Shown: in pieces, positions 8,201 through 15,987 of the stretch
How the letters are laid out: every line of letters starts with the position of its first letter
Position numbering within the stretch: the first letter of the stretch is position 1
Assembly (NCBI GenBank): GCA_029203105.1
Contig: CP119318.1
Location: 3,238,501-3,302,500, forward strand
Length of the DNA: 64,000 nucleotides
Source of the DNA: Candidatus Kaistia colombiensis
GTDB taxonomy: Bacteria; Pseudomonadota; Alphaproteobacteria; Rhizobiales; Kaistiaceae
Direction: 5' to 3'
Notes under the pieces: generated by a model
What the model saw: only the letters and a program-made list of their open reading frames with translations
Database searches by the model: none
What the model was told of the DNA's origin: nothing
Translations under genes and position numbers: made by a program

Positions 8201-9376
8201 TCACCGTTCGACCAGCGCGACGCGCTTGTTGAAATAGCCCATGACGGCGGAGGTCAGGAAACTGAGCCCGAGATAGAACAGCATCCAGATGCTGACCACT
8301 TCGACCGCCTGCCCCGTCTGGTTCAGAACCGTGCCGCCGACGGAAACCAGGTCGGGATAGGCGACGGCGACGGCCAGCGACGAGTTCTTGGTCAAGTTCA
8401 GATACTGGTTGGTCAAGGGCGGGATGATGATGCGCAGGGCCTGCGGCAGCACGACCAGACGCAGGATCTGCCGGGGCAGCAAGCCGAGCGAGGCGGCAGC
8501 TTCGGTCTGCCCGCGGTTCACCGCCTGGACCCCGGAACGGACGACCTCGGCGATATAGGTCGCGGTATAGAGCGACAACGCCAGCAGAAGGCCGACGAAT
8601 TCCGGAACGATGGTCATCCCCGCATCGGGCTGGAAGCCCCGGCGCAGCAGGGGCCCGGTCTCGTTGAACACGGGTACGTCGAAGTAGAGTGGCCGGCCCG
8701 CGGCGAAGAAGGCGATGAGCGGCAATCCGAACAGAACGACCGTGTTGAGCAGTCCGATCGGCGGGCGGCGCCCGGTACGGTTCTGCCGCGCCCTTCCCCA
8801 TCTCGACAGGAAGACCATGATCGCGACGGCGATCAGCACCGCGGCGGCGACCGTCCACGCGCCCTCGCCGAGCACCAGCTTCGGAATGTGCAGGCCGCCG
8901 ATGTTGAGGTGGAAGACGCCGAAGAGCGTCCATTTCTCGCGCATGCCCGGCACGGCGCGCAGCACGGCGAAATACCAGAAGAAAAGCTGCAGCAGCAGCG
9001 GGATGTTGCGCAGGATCTCGACATAGGCGGTGGCAACCCGCGACACCAGCCAGTTGGGTGAAAGCCTGGCGACCCCGACGATGAAGCCGAGGATCGACGC
9101 GAAGAGGATGCCGAGGCCCGCAACCAGCAGGGTGTTCAGCAGCCCGACATAGAGCGCCCGACCATAGGAAGAGGCCTCGGTATAGGGCACCAGCTTCTGG
9201 ACGATGCCGAAACCTGCGGTCCGATCGAGAAAGCCGTAGCCGGCCGCGATGTTGGCCTTTTGCAGATTGCGGGCTGTGTTGTCGATGATGTCCCAGACGA
9301 ACCAGCCGAGGACGAGCACGAAGGCAATCTGGAATGCGTAGCCCCGGATCGTCGGATTGTTCAGAAGAGTAGCCAT
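8201..9376 (-). CDS. aapQ: General L-amino acid ABC transporter, permease AapQ
   Basis: Second permease subunit, 391 residues from the ATG at 9376. That start has a GGGGGG ribosome site 4-9 bases upstream; the open frame extends 12 codons further without support. The membrane part carries a long insertion between early spans typical of AapQ/BztB. The coupling helix is TEAAASLGLLP followed by LPQALRIIIPP and the TKNSSLAVAV segment. It is separated from aapJ by 167 bp, which may allow differential expression of the abundant binding protein, as in many ABC operons. Confidence 0.92.
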   Translation of the reverse strand: MATLLNNPTIRGYAFQIAFVLVLGWFVWDIIDNTARNLQKANIAAGYGFLDRTAGFGIVQKLVPYTEASSYGRALYVGLLNTLLVAGLGILFASILGFIVGVARLSPNWLVSRVATAYVEILRNIPLLLQLFFWYFAVLRAVPGMREKWTLFGVFHLNIGGLHIPKLVLGEGAWTVAAAVLIAVAIMVFLSRWGRARQNRTGRRPPIGLLNTVVLFGLPLIAFFAAGRPLYFDVPVFNETGPLLRRGFQPDAGMTIVPEFVGLLLALSLYTATYIAEVVRSGVQAVNRGQTEAAASLGLLPRQILRLVVLPQALRIIIPPLTNQYLNLTKNSSLAVAVAYPDLVSVGGTVLNQTGQAVEVVSIWMLFYLGLSFLTSAVMGYFNKRVALVER

Positions 9377-9543
9377 GCGCCCCCCTGCGGACGCCGCGCC
9401 TCTGTCAGCCAAACTTCTATCCCCTCATCAACCGGACCTTGCAGGTAGCCGTCGTTCGGTGCGCGCGGCCCGGGTCTTGGCGCCCGTTGGCCGCAGCGAA
9501 CTCCGGGACGGCAAGCAGGCCGCCCCGGATCGAAACGATGAAG

Positions 9544-10566
9544 TCAGCGAATCGGGGGCGCGTACTGGATGCCGCCCTTCGACCAGAGATTGTTCAGGCC
9601 ACGCGCGATCCCGAGCGGAGTCGACGGCCCGATATTGGCATCGAAGATCTCGCCATAATTGCCGACGTTCTTGATGACGTTGTAGGCCCAGTCGCTGGAA
9701 AGGCCGATCGGCTCGCCGAAATTGCCTTCAATGCCGAGGAAGCGCTTGATCTCCGGATTGTCGGAGGTCTTCTTCTCGTCGATGTTGGCCTTGGTCATGC
9801 CGAGCTCCTCCGCGTTCAGCAACGCGAACAGCGTCCACTTAGCGAGCGTGAACCACTTGTCATCGCCCTGGCGCACGGCCGGCCCGAGCGGCTCCTTGGA
9901 GATGATCTCCGGCAGGATCATGTGTTCTTCCGGATTGGTCAGCTTCAGGCGCTCGGCATAGAGACCGGAGGCGTCGGTCGTATAGGCGTCGCAGCGGCCG
10001 GCTTCATAGGCCTGCAGCACTTCCTCGTTCTTCTCGAACGCCACGACCTCGTAAGGCATGTTGTGCGAGCGGAAATAGTCGGCGAGGTTCAACTCGGTCG
10101 TCGTGCCGGTCTGGGTGCAGACCTTGGCGCCGGACAGTTCGAGCGCCGAGGAAACGCCAAGCGACTTGCGGACCATGAAGCCCTGGCCGTCATAATAGGT
10201 GACGCCGACGAATTGCAGGCCGAGCGAGCTGTCGCGCGACATGGTCCAGGTGGTATTGCGCGAAAGCACATCCACCTCGCCGGACTGAAGCGCGGTAAAG
10301 CGCTCCTTGGCATTGAGCGGCGTGAACTTCACCTTGGTCGGGTCGTTGAAGATGGCTGCGGCCATGGCGCGGCAGAAATCGACGTCGATGCCGCTCCACT
10401 CGCCTTTTTCGTCCGTGGCGCCAAAGCCGATCAAATTGCCGCCATTGGCGCCGCATTGAAGAAATCCTTTGGCCTTCACTTCTTCCAGCGTGCCCGCCCC
10501 GGCTACCGTTGCACCTGTCAACGCCATCGCGGCGCCGACCAGAATAGAAGCAATCTTCCTGTTCAT
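9544..10566 (-). CDS. aapJ: General L-amino acid ABC transporter, periplasmic binding protein
   Basis: 340-residue solute-binding protein (SBP_bac_3 type). The ATG at 10566 opens a signal peptide (MNRKIASILVGAAMAL, cleavage near GAGT). Mature-domain marks include FLQCGANGG near the N terminus, the ligand-contact region IDVDFCRAMAAAIF, and RNTTWTMSRD; these closely follow AapJ/BztA. It is the first gene of the minus-strand operon aapJQMP and is expressed from the intergenic region shared with metC. The 29 residues upstream in the open frame lack a signal sequence and are not counted. Confidence 0.93.
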   Translation of the reverse strand: MNRKIASILVGAAMALTGATVAGAGTLEEVKAKGFLQCGANGGNLIGFGATDEKGEWSGIDVDFCRAMAAAIFNDPTKVKFTPLNAKERFTALQSGEVDVLSRNTTWTMSRDSSLGLQFVGVTYYDGQGFMVRKSLGVSSALELSGAKVCTQTGTTTELNLADYFRSHNMPYEVVAFEKNEEVLQAYEAGRCDAYTTDASGLYAERLKLTNPEEHMILPEIISKEPLGPAVRQGDDKWFTLAKWTLFALLNAEELGMTKANIDEKKTSDNPEIKRFLGIEGNFGEPIGLSSDWAYNVIKNVGNYGEIFDANIGPSTPLGIARGLNNLWSKGGIQYAPPIR

Positions 10567-10898
10567 CGTTCGGCCTTTTTGTTCCCCTGGAGTGCCCGTC
10601 GTTTCAGTTCGATGCAGTATCGCCCCGTTACCGAGATCTTCGATCGAGCCCATCGACGTAGTTGGATCCTGCGATCATCTCGCTCCATCTATGCCGGGCG
10701 CAGTCCGCCCATGACTTGATCCATGTCCCGCATATCGGAACCTGAATTGACCCCTGCATCACATGGCATTATGCCAAGCGGGTCAAGGGGGCGTGCTTCT
10801 GTCGACAGGCCATTGTTTCAGCAAGGTTTTTCGAGAAACACTCCTGCGCGGTACCAACGTTCCGCCTCCCCAGCCTGCCAATTTCTTCGGAGTCCTGC
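10567..10898. promoter_or_regulatory. 332-bp divergent aapJ/metC control region
   Basis: No gene is seen here. It carries candidate promoters in both directions (listed separately), centred ~110-130 bp before metC and ~200 bp before aapJ. No convincing NtrC or RpoN site was found, despite the nitrogen-responsive control reported for aap in rhizobia. Confidence 0.5.
10747..10786. promoter_or_regulatory. Overlapping back-to-back promoters around a palindrome
   Basis: Plus strand: TTGACC (10747-10752), 17 bp, TATGCC (10770-10775). Minus strand: TTGACC (complement of 10781-10786), 17 bp, TGTGAT (complement of 10758-10763). The -10 regions interlock around TGGCAT-T-ATGCCA (10764-10776), a perfect 6+6 inverted repeat. 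The -35 elements are good and the -10 elements mediocre. The arrangement would let one protein bound to the palindrome block or switch both directions. Confidence 0.4.
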
Positions 10899-12077
10899 AT
10901 GTCCCGCAATGACAATGACCGCTCGATCGAAAAGCCGCTGACGCGCCTGGTGCGCAGCGGGCGGGATCACGGCATTACCGGTCCGTTCGTCAACCCGCCG
11001 GTCGTCCATGCCTCGACCGTCCTGTTCGAGAATTCGGACGACCTCCTCAGCGGCCAGCAGCGCTACACCTATGGCCGCCGCGGCACGCCGACGATCGAGG
11101 CGCTGGAAATGGCTATGACGGAACTGGAGGGCGCCGAAGGCTCGGTCCTATGCCCGTCCGGCCTGTCGGCCGTCTCGACCGCCCTGCTCTGCGTGCTGCG
11201 CTCCGGCGATCATCTTCTGATGGCCGACAACGTCTATGACCCGGCGCGCCATTTCGCGCGCAACATGCTGCAGCGGCTCGGGGTCGAGACGACGTTCTTC
11301 GATCCGAAGATCGGCGCTGGGATCGCTACCCTGTTCAAGGCGAACACCCGCGCCGTCTATCTGGAAAGCCCGGGCTCGCTCACATTCGAGATCTCCGACA
11401 TCCCGGCCATCGCCTCGGTCGCCCACGCACGCGACGCCTTCGTGCTGGCGGACAATACCTGGGCGACGCCCTATTTCTTCAAGCCGCTGGAGCATGGCGT
11501 CGACCTGGCGATTCTGGCCGGCACCAAGTATCTCTGCGGTCATTCGGACGTGATGATCGGCACGGTTGCCGCCAATGCGCGCACCTACAAGATGCTGCGA
11601 GACACGCATGGCGACATGGGGCTCTGCGTCGGCCCGGACGACATCTATCTGACGCTGCGTGGTATCCGCACGATGGGCGTCCGCCTCGACCGGCAGATGG
11701 AATCGGCGCTCACCGTCGCCCGCTGGCTGCAGACGCGCACCGAGGTCGCGCGGGTCCTGCATCCGGGACTGCCGACGGACCCCGGCCACGCGATCTGGAA
11801 GCGCGACATGACGGGCTCGAGCGGTCTGTTCGGCATCGTGATGAACGACTGGAGCCTCGACAAGGTCAAGGCGTTCCTCGACGGGCTGCGACTGTTCGGG
11901 CTCGGCTATTCGTGGGGCGGCTATGAGAGCCTGGCCGTCATCGGCCGTCCGACACGCACGGCCGCGCCGTGGGCGGTCGAGGACCGAATCATCCGGCTCC
12001 AGATCGGACTGGAAGACACGTCCGATCTGGTCGCCGATCTGGAAGCGAGCTTCGCGCGCGTCAGCAATCTCAGCTGA
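10899..12077 (+). CDS. metC: Cystathionine beta-lyase
   Basis: PLP enzyme of the gamma-family cleaving cystathionine to homocysteine, pyruvate and ammonia. 392 residues. Marks are the phosphate-binding YGRRGTPT region (58-65), PSGLSA (87-91) and the Schiff-base lysine in LAGTKYLCGHSD (K210). The late segment YSWGGYESL is typical of beta-lyases and MetB relatives. Divergent placement beside aapJ recurs in rhizobia, supporting metC over a generic Cys/Met lyase. The start at 10899 matches the family N terminus (KPLTRLVRSGR). Its 3' end overlaps the convergent LAB_N gene by 8 bp. Confidence 0.9.
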   Translation: MSRNDNDRSIEKPLTRLVRSGRDHGITGPFVNPPVVHASTVLFENSDDLLSGQQRYTYGRRGTPTIEALEMAMTELEGAEGSVLCPSGLSAVSTALLCVLRSGDHLLMADNVYDPARHFARNMLQRLGVETTFFDPKIGAGIATLFKANTRAVYLESPGSLTFEISDIPAIASVAHARDAFVLADNTWATPYFFKPLEHGVDLAILAGTKYLCGHSDVMIGTVAANARTYKMLRDTHGDMGLCVGPDDIYLTLRGIRTMGVRLDRQMESALTVARWLQTRTEVARVLHPGLPTDPGHAIWKRDMTGSSGLFGIVMNDWSLDKVKAFLDGLRLFGLGYSWGGYESLAVIGRPTRTAAPWAVEDRIIRLQIGLEDTSDLVADLEASFARVSNLS

Positions 12078-12414
12078 CGGCGCGGCTCTCGCGCGTCTGC
12101 TTCCGCTCGTGCAAGATGAACCAGACGTTGCGGAAGTAGATGAAAAGGCCCGCCGCCTGGCCGGCGATGAACACCGGATCCTTGCGGTAGATGGCATAGA
12201 TCAAGAGGAGCGCGCCGCCGAGGATCGAAAAGGTCCAGAAGGCGGCGGGCACGACACTCTTCTTCGCCCGTTCGCTGGCGATCCACTGCACCACGAAGCG
12301 CATGGTGAACAGCGCCTGCGCGGCAAAGCCGAGCAGGATCCAGACGTCGAACTGCTCCACGAAGACGTGGTGCAGCCAGTTTCCAATAGCGCCGAGCAAA
12401 TCACCGGCCATCAA
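12070..12414 (-). CDS. Lipid A biosynthesis N-terminal (LAB_N) domain membrane protein
   Basis: A 114-residue inner-membrane protein consisting only of a LAB_N domain, the module sometimes fused to the N terminus of lipid-A-disaccharide synthase. The diagnostic run is FVVQWIASERAKKS, then PAAFWTFSILGG, YRKDPVFIAGQ and YFRNVWFI, with three predicted spans. Its start overlaps the end of the glycosyltransferase gene by 14 bp, so the two are probably translationally coupled. Stand-alone LAB_N proteins commonly accompany polyprenyl-phosphate sugar transferases; a role in handling or flipping the lipid-linked sugar is a reasonable inference but unproven. Confidence 0.85.
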   Translation of the reverse strand: MMAGDLLGAIGNWLHHVFVEQFDVWILLGFAAQALFTMRFVVQWIASERAKKSVVPAAFWTFSILGGALLLIYAIYRKDPVFIAGQAAGLFIYFRNVWFILHERKQTRESRAVS

Positions 12415-13198
12415 TCGTAACCTCCGTCGGCGCGGGAATGTTCTTCCGACGCCGGATCAACCACCAGACACCGAACAGATCGAGAGCGCCGACAAGCGCG
12501 CGATCGAGGATGCCGTATTTGGACGTGCCGTGGCGACGGTTGCGGTCGACCACGTCGACATGCGCCACCTTGTAGCCTTCGCGGATCGTCAGGGCCGGCA
12601 GATAGCGGTGCCAGCCGTCGAAATAGGGAAAGAGCAGGAAAACCTCGCGGCGAACCGCCTTGAGGCCGCAGCCGGAATCGCGCGTGCCGTCCTTGAGGAT
12701 CGCGCCGCGCAGGCGATTGGCAAAGCGCGAGGCCATGCGCTTGGCGCCGGAATCGGTGCGCTTCAGCCGTTGTCCCGCCACAAGCGCCGTCCGGGAACCG
12801 CCCTTATCCAGCGCATCCAGCATGGCCGGCATGAATTCCGGATTGTTCTGGCCGTCGCCGTCGATCGTCAGCACGACGTCGCCGCGCGCGGCCAGCAGGC
12901 CGGTACGGACGGCGGCGCTCTGTCCGCTCGAGCGGGTGTCCCGCATCGAGCGCAGCCAGGGACGGTCGCGCATTAACTCGCGGATCACCGCCGGGGTCGT
13001 GTCGGTCGAACCATCGTCGATGACGATGAGTTCAAAATTGCGGCCGGCCAGGGCTGCGGCGATCTCGCCGATCAGCTCGGGCAAGTTCTCCGCTTCGTTC
13101 TTGCACGGAATGACCACCGAAACCTCCGGCCGCGACAGCGACCGGGTGTTGGCGTCATTGCTCGTCAGGACGGTGTCGCCGGGAGCGGGCATCGTCAT
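12401..13198 (-). CDS. GT2 polyprenyl-phosphate glycosyltransferase (DPM/ArnC/RgtE-like)
   Basis: 265-residue family-2 glycosyltransferase. From the ATG at 13198 (GGAG 10 bases upstream) it shows VSVVIPCKNEAENLPEL, DDGSTD (61-66), the metal-binding TIDGDGQNNP (112-120) and the RHGTSKYG motif near the C terminus used by polyprenyl-phosphate-sugar synthases. It likely makes an undecaprenyl- or dodecaprenyl-phosphate sugar on the cytosolic face, as donor for the GT83 enzyme encoded upstream. It lacks the two C-terminal membrane spans of ArnC/GtrB, resembling soluble DPM1 or RgtE; the adjacent LAB_N protein may supply the membrane part (inference). It overlaps the PAP2 gene by 44 bp. The sugar is not deducible. 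Confidence 0.85.
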   Translation of the reverse strand: MTMPAPGDTVLTSNDANTRSLSRPEVSVVIPCKNEAENLPELIGEIAAALAGRNFELIVIDDGSTDTTPAVIRELMRDRPWLRSMRDTRSSGQSAAVRTGLLAARGDVVLTIDGDGQNNPEFMPAMLDALDKGGSRTALVAGQRLKRTDSGAKRMASRFANRLRGAILKDGTRDSGCGLKAVRREVFLLFPYFDGWHRYLPALTIREGYKVAHVDVVDRNRRHGTSKYGILDRALVGALDLFGVWWLIRRRKNIPAPTEVTIDGR

Positions 13199-14108
13199 AG
13201 GAACCGTCTCCGATGGACTTGAGCGCCGCGATCCAGATACGCCGCCCCACCAGCGCATCCAGAAGCCCGGCAATGAGGATCGCGACACGCGCGGGACTTC
13301 CGAAGCAGATCCGGATCGCCGCAGTGCGGGCGGTTATAGAGCCGGTCGATCCCCGTGCAAAGCCCCAGCCCGCGGCGGCAAAACGTCCGGCGAGCCAAAG
13401 ACTGAAGGCATAGCCGAAGATCAATCCGGCCAGGATATCGCTGGGGTAGTGCGCCGCCACCACCACACGGCTGGCCGCGATGCCGAGCCCGAGCAGCAGG
13501 AAGCCCAGTCGCCAGCGCGGAACGACCAGGAAGCCGATGGCGATCAGCGCGCCCGCCGTCGTCGCATGGCCGGAGGGAAAGCTCTGGAAGTTATAGGCGA
13601 ATTCGAACGGACGTAGCACCAGGGCGCCATACTCGTCGAAGGTCGGCGGCCGCCCGCGACCGAAGAACTGCTTGACGATGTTGACGATGATTCCGGAGCC
13701 GGCAACGGCGAGGAAGATATAGGCGGCAAGCGCGCCGATCTCGGCCCACGCGGCGCGAACCAGCGGCGGCACGATCTTCCAGCGGCCCGAGAGCAGCACG
13801 AGGACCACGACACCGGCCGGCACCAGCTCCCACTGCGACTTGCCGAAATAGGACAGCCAGTCGCCAACCACGTAGACCGCGCGCGGCAGGGCGCGGGCGC
13901 GCGTGACCGACAGGGCGTCGAAGGCGAAGCCGACGATGAGGACTAGTGCCACGCTGATGACGACCAGCGCGAGAATGTCCGAAAGCTGGAATACCGGCGC
14001 GTGGAGCGAGGGGCGCTGCTGCACGCGACGGGCGCGCTCCGCAATCGCCGCGCAATTTTCACGGGGCCAGGAAAGCCGCTTGGACAAACGAAAACGCCAA
14101 ACACTCAC
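13155..14108 (-). CDS. PAP2-family membrane phosphatase
   Basis: 317 residues with about six hydrophobic spans and the complete three-part PAP2 active site: K146-x6-R153-P154 (KQFFGRGRP), PSGHATT (178-184) and SRVVVAAHYPSD (213-224). The catalytic histidines in the second and third motifs are present. Such enzymes dephosphorylate undecaprenyl-diphosphate or lipid A (LpxE/LpxF). The location inside an operon of lipid-linked sugar transfer genes favours lipid A dephosphorylation or carrier recycling. It overlaps its upstream neighbour by 4 bp (ATGA) and its downstream neighbour by 44 bp. Residues after ~245 form a non-conserved basic tail with one hydrophobic stretch. Confidence 0.88.
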   Translation of the reverse strand: MSVWRFRLSKRLSWPRENCAAIAERARRVQQRPSLHAPVFQLSDILALVVISVALVLIVGFAFDALSVTRARALPRAVYVVGDWLSYFGKSQWELVPAGVVVLVLLSGRWKIVPPLVRAAWAEIGALAAYIFLAVAGSGIIVNIVKQFFGRGRPPTFDEYGALVLRPFEFAYNFQSFPSGHATTAGALIAIGFLVVPRWRLGFLLLGLGIAASRVVVAAHYPSDILAGLIFGYAFSLWLAGRFAAAGWGFARGSTGSITARTAAIRICFGSPARVAILIAGLLDALVGRRIWIAALKSIGDGSYDDARSRRHRPDEQ

Positions 14109-15820
14109 GGCGTGGCACTCCGCGGAACGAAGACGTACAAATCCAGCATCCGCCCACCGTTCAGTGCATAGCCACGGACGGTACCTGCCTCATCCACCAT
14201 CATTCCCAGATCCTCGGCCCTCTCGTTGAAGCTCTGCAGCTGCCGCTTCTCGACGAAGGCGGCGCGGCAGGAACCGCTCGCCAGAAAACTCGCCGCACCG
14301 GCGCCATCCGTCAACAGCGTGTCCGTCCCTGCCAGCAAGACGAGGCTCGGCTCGGCGTAACCGGCACTGGCGAAGCCAGGATCCGGGCAGACCAGAGCCG
14401 CGCGCCCGACGCGGGCGAGGTTCTCGCTGATCCGCGTCTGCTGGTAGCCAGGCAGCACCATGCCGAAAATGCCGAGATAGGTGATCATCGCCGTCAGGAT
14501 CGCAACGATGCTGCTCGAAATGGGCGAGAGCGTGAACAGCTTGCCGGAAACCAGTCCAACCAGCGCAGCGGCCAACAGGACCAGGATGCCGGCGACCGGC
14601 ACCGATTCGCCGAGCAGCACCGCGACCACCGCGGCGGCGATGGCGAAGGCGAACGGGAACAGGGCCGCGCCCGAGGCGGCGAAACGGGCGAACCAGCCGC
14701 GGGTGCGGACACCGCCGCCGTCGAGCGCAGCGGCCGTCGCCAGCGCCATCAGCGGATAGAGCGGCAGGACATAGTGCGGTAGCTTGGTCGGCGTCGCCTC
14801 GACCGCCAGCCAGAACGGCACGACCGAGACGACGGCATAGAGGATCACCGGCTGCTTGAACCGGTCCATGATCCAGGAAATGCCGGCGGAGAAATAGGCG
14901 GCAACCGGCCAGAAGGTGAAAAACATCAGCAGCAGATAGGCGCCGGGCGGCGCCCCATGCGATTCCTGCACGCTGACGACCTTGCCGATCAGATCCTTGC
15001 CAACAGCCTCCTGGAAAAACGCGCCCTTGCTAGCGATGCCGATGGCCACGAACCACGGCGCGACGACCACGAGCATCCAGATCAGCCCCGGCAACGGCGC
15101 CAACTGCTTGACCCAGCGGAATGAGCTACCGATCACGGAAAGCAGGATCAGCGGACAGGCGATCGCTGCGAGTCCGACCGGCCCCTTGATCAGGATCGAA
15201 GCGCCGAGCGCCGTCCAGAAGATCGCGGCAAGGCGCAGGTTGCGATCGGTTGATGCGGAAAGCCAGGCGCGCGCGAGAGCACCATGCGCCACCAGAATGG
15301 TCGCCAGCAGCACGGCATCGGTCTTGGCAAGCCTAGCCTCCACGCCAAGCAGCACGGTCGAAGCCATCAGAAGGCCGGCGAGCAGCGCCACGCGCGGACG
15401 CCCGAATGCCATTGCCAGCCACCAGGTCAGGCAGGCGGCCAGGATCGCACCGATCATCGACGGCAGCCGATAGACGCCGATCGGGGCGTCCGGCCCGGTC
15501 CCGGTCGCCCAGACGGCAAGCGATTGCAGCCAGTAAATGCCGATCGGCTTCTTGTAGCGCGTCTGCTCCTGCAGGCGAATGTCGAGATAGTTGCCGGTCT
15601 CGACCATCTGATGCGTCGCCTGCGCGAAGCGCGGTTCGTCACGGTCGACCGGCGGCAGGGTCGCAAGGCCAGGAAGAAAAGACAGCAGCGCCACGACGGC
15701 GATGAGGGCAAGACTCGCCGCCGACGAACTCGCGATCCGGTCCACCGCCCGTTCGATTCTCGTGGCGAGACGCGCCCAGATCGCCTCTGTCCCGCCTGCG
15801 GTCGCCTCGGCTCTGCTCAC
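14105..15820 (-). CDS. ArnT-like (GT83/GT39-type) lipid-linked sugar transferase
   Basis: Integral membrane glycosyltransferase of 571 residues, ~11-12 spans, using polyprenyl-phosphate sugars on the periplasmic side. The first periplasmic loop has the catalytic PPVDRDEPRFAQAT (DRDE at 59-62), followed by KKPIGIYWLQSL, both ArnT-type signatures, and the conserved KLPHYVLPLYP lies about two-thirds in. ArnT transfers aminoarabinose and the related rhizobial Rgt enzymes transfer galacturonate to lipid A or core; the acceptor here is unknown. The GTG at 15820 is the family-consistent start, with a weak ribosome site. It is first in a four-gene operon with PAP2, GT2 and LAB_N genes. Confidence 0.88.
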   Translation of the reverse strand: MSRAEATAGGTEAIWARLATRIERAVDRIASSSAASLALIAVVALLSFLPGLATLPPVDRDEPRFAQATHQMVETGNYLDIRLQEQTRYKKPIGIYWLQSLAVWATGTGPDAPIGVYRLPSMIGAILAACLTWWLAMAFGRPRVALLAGLLMASTVLLGVEARLAKTDAVLLATILVAHGALARAWLSASTDRNLRLAAIFWTALGASILIKGPVGLAAIACPLILLSVIGSSFRWVKQLAPLPGLIWMLVVVAPWFVAIGIASKGAFFQEAVGKDLIGKVVSVQESHGAPPGAYLLLMFFTFWPVAAYFSAGISWIMDRFKQPVILYAVVSVVPFWLAVEATPTKLPHYVLPLYPLMALATAAALDGGGVRTRGWFARFAASGAALFPFAFAIAAAVVAVLLGESVPVAGILVLLAAALVGLVSGKLFTLSPISSSIVAILTAMITYLGIFGMVLPGYQQTRISENLARVGRAALVCPDPGFASAGYAEPSLVLLAGTDTLLTDGAGAASFLASGSCRAAFVEKRQLQSFNERAEDLGMMVDEAGTVRGYALNGGRMLDLYVFVPRSATP

Positions 15821-15987
15821 GCGCTTACCGTCCCATCGACATTCGTGCCCGAAGCCAGCGGGATATCGCGAACTCCGCCCGGCAGCAACAGTCGCAGGGT
15901 CTCCGCGCCGATCGAACGCATGCTGTCGCGGGATCCATTGAGAAATCGATCACAGCCCAAACACATTCGACATGCTAACAGACGGGC

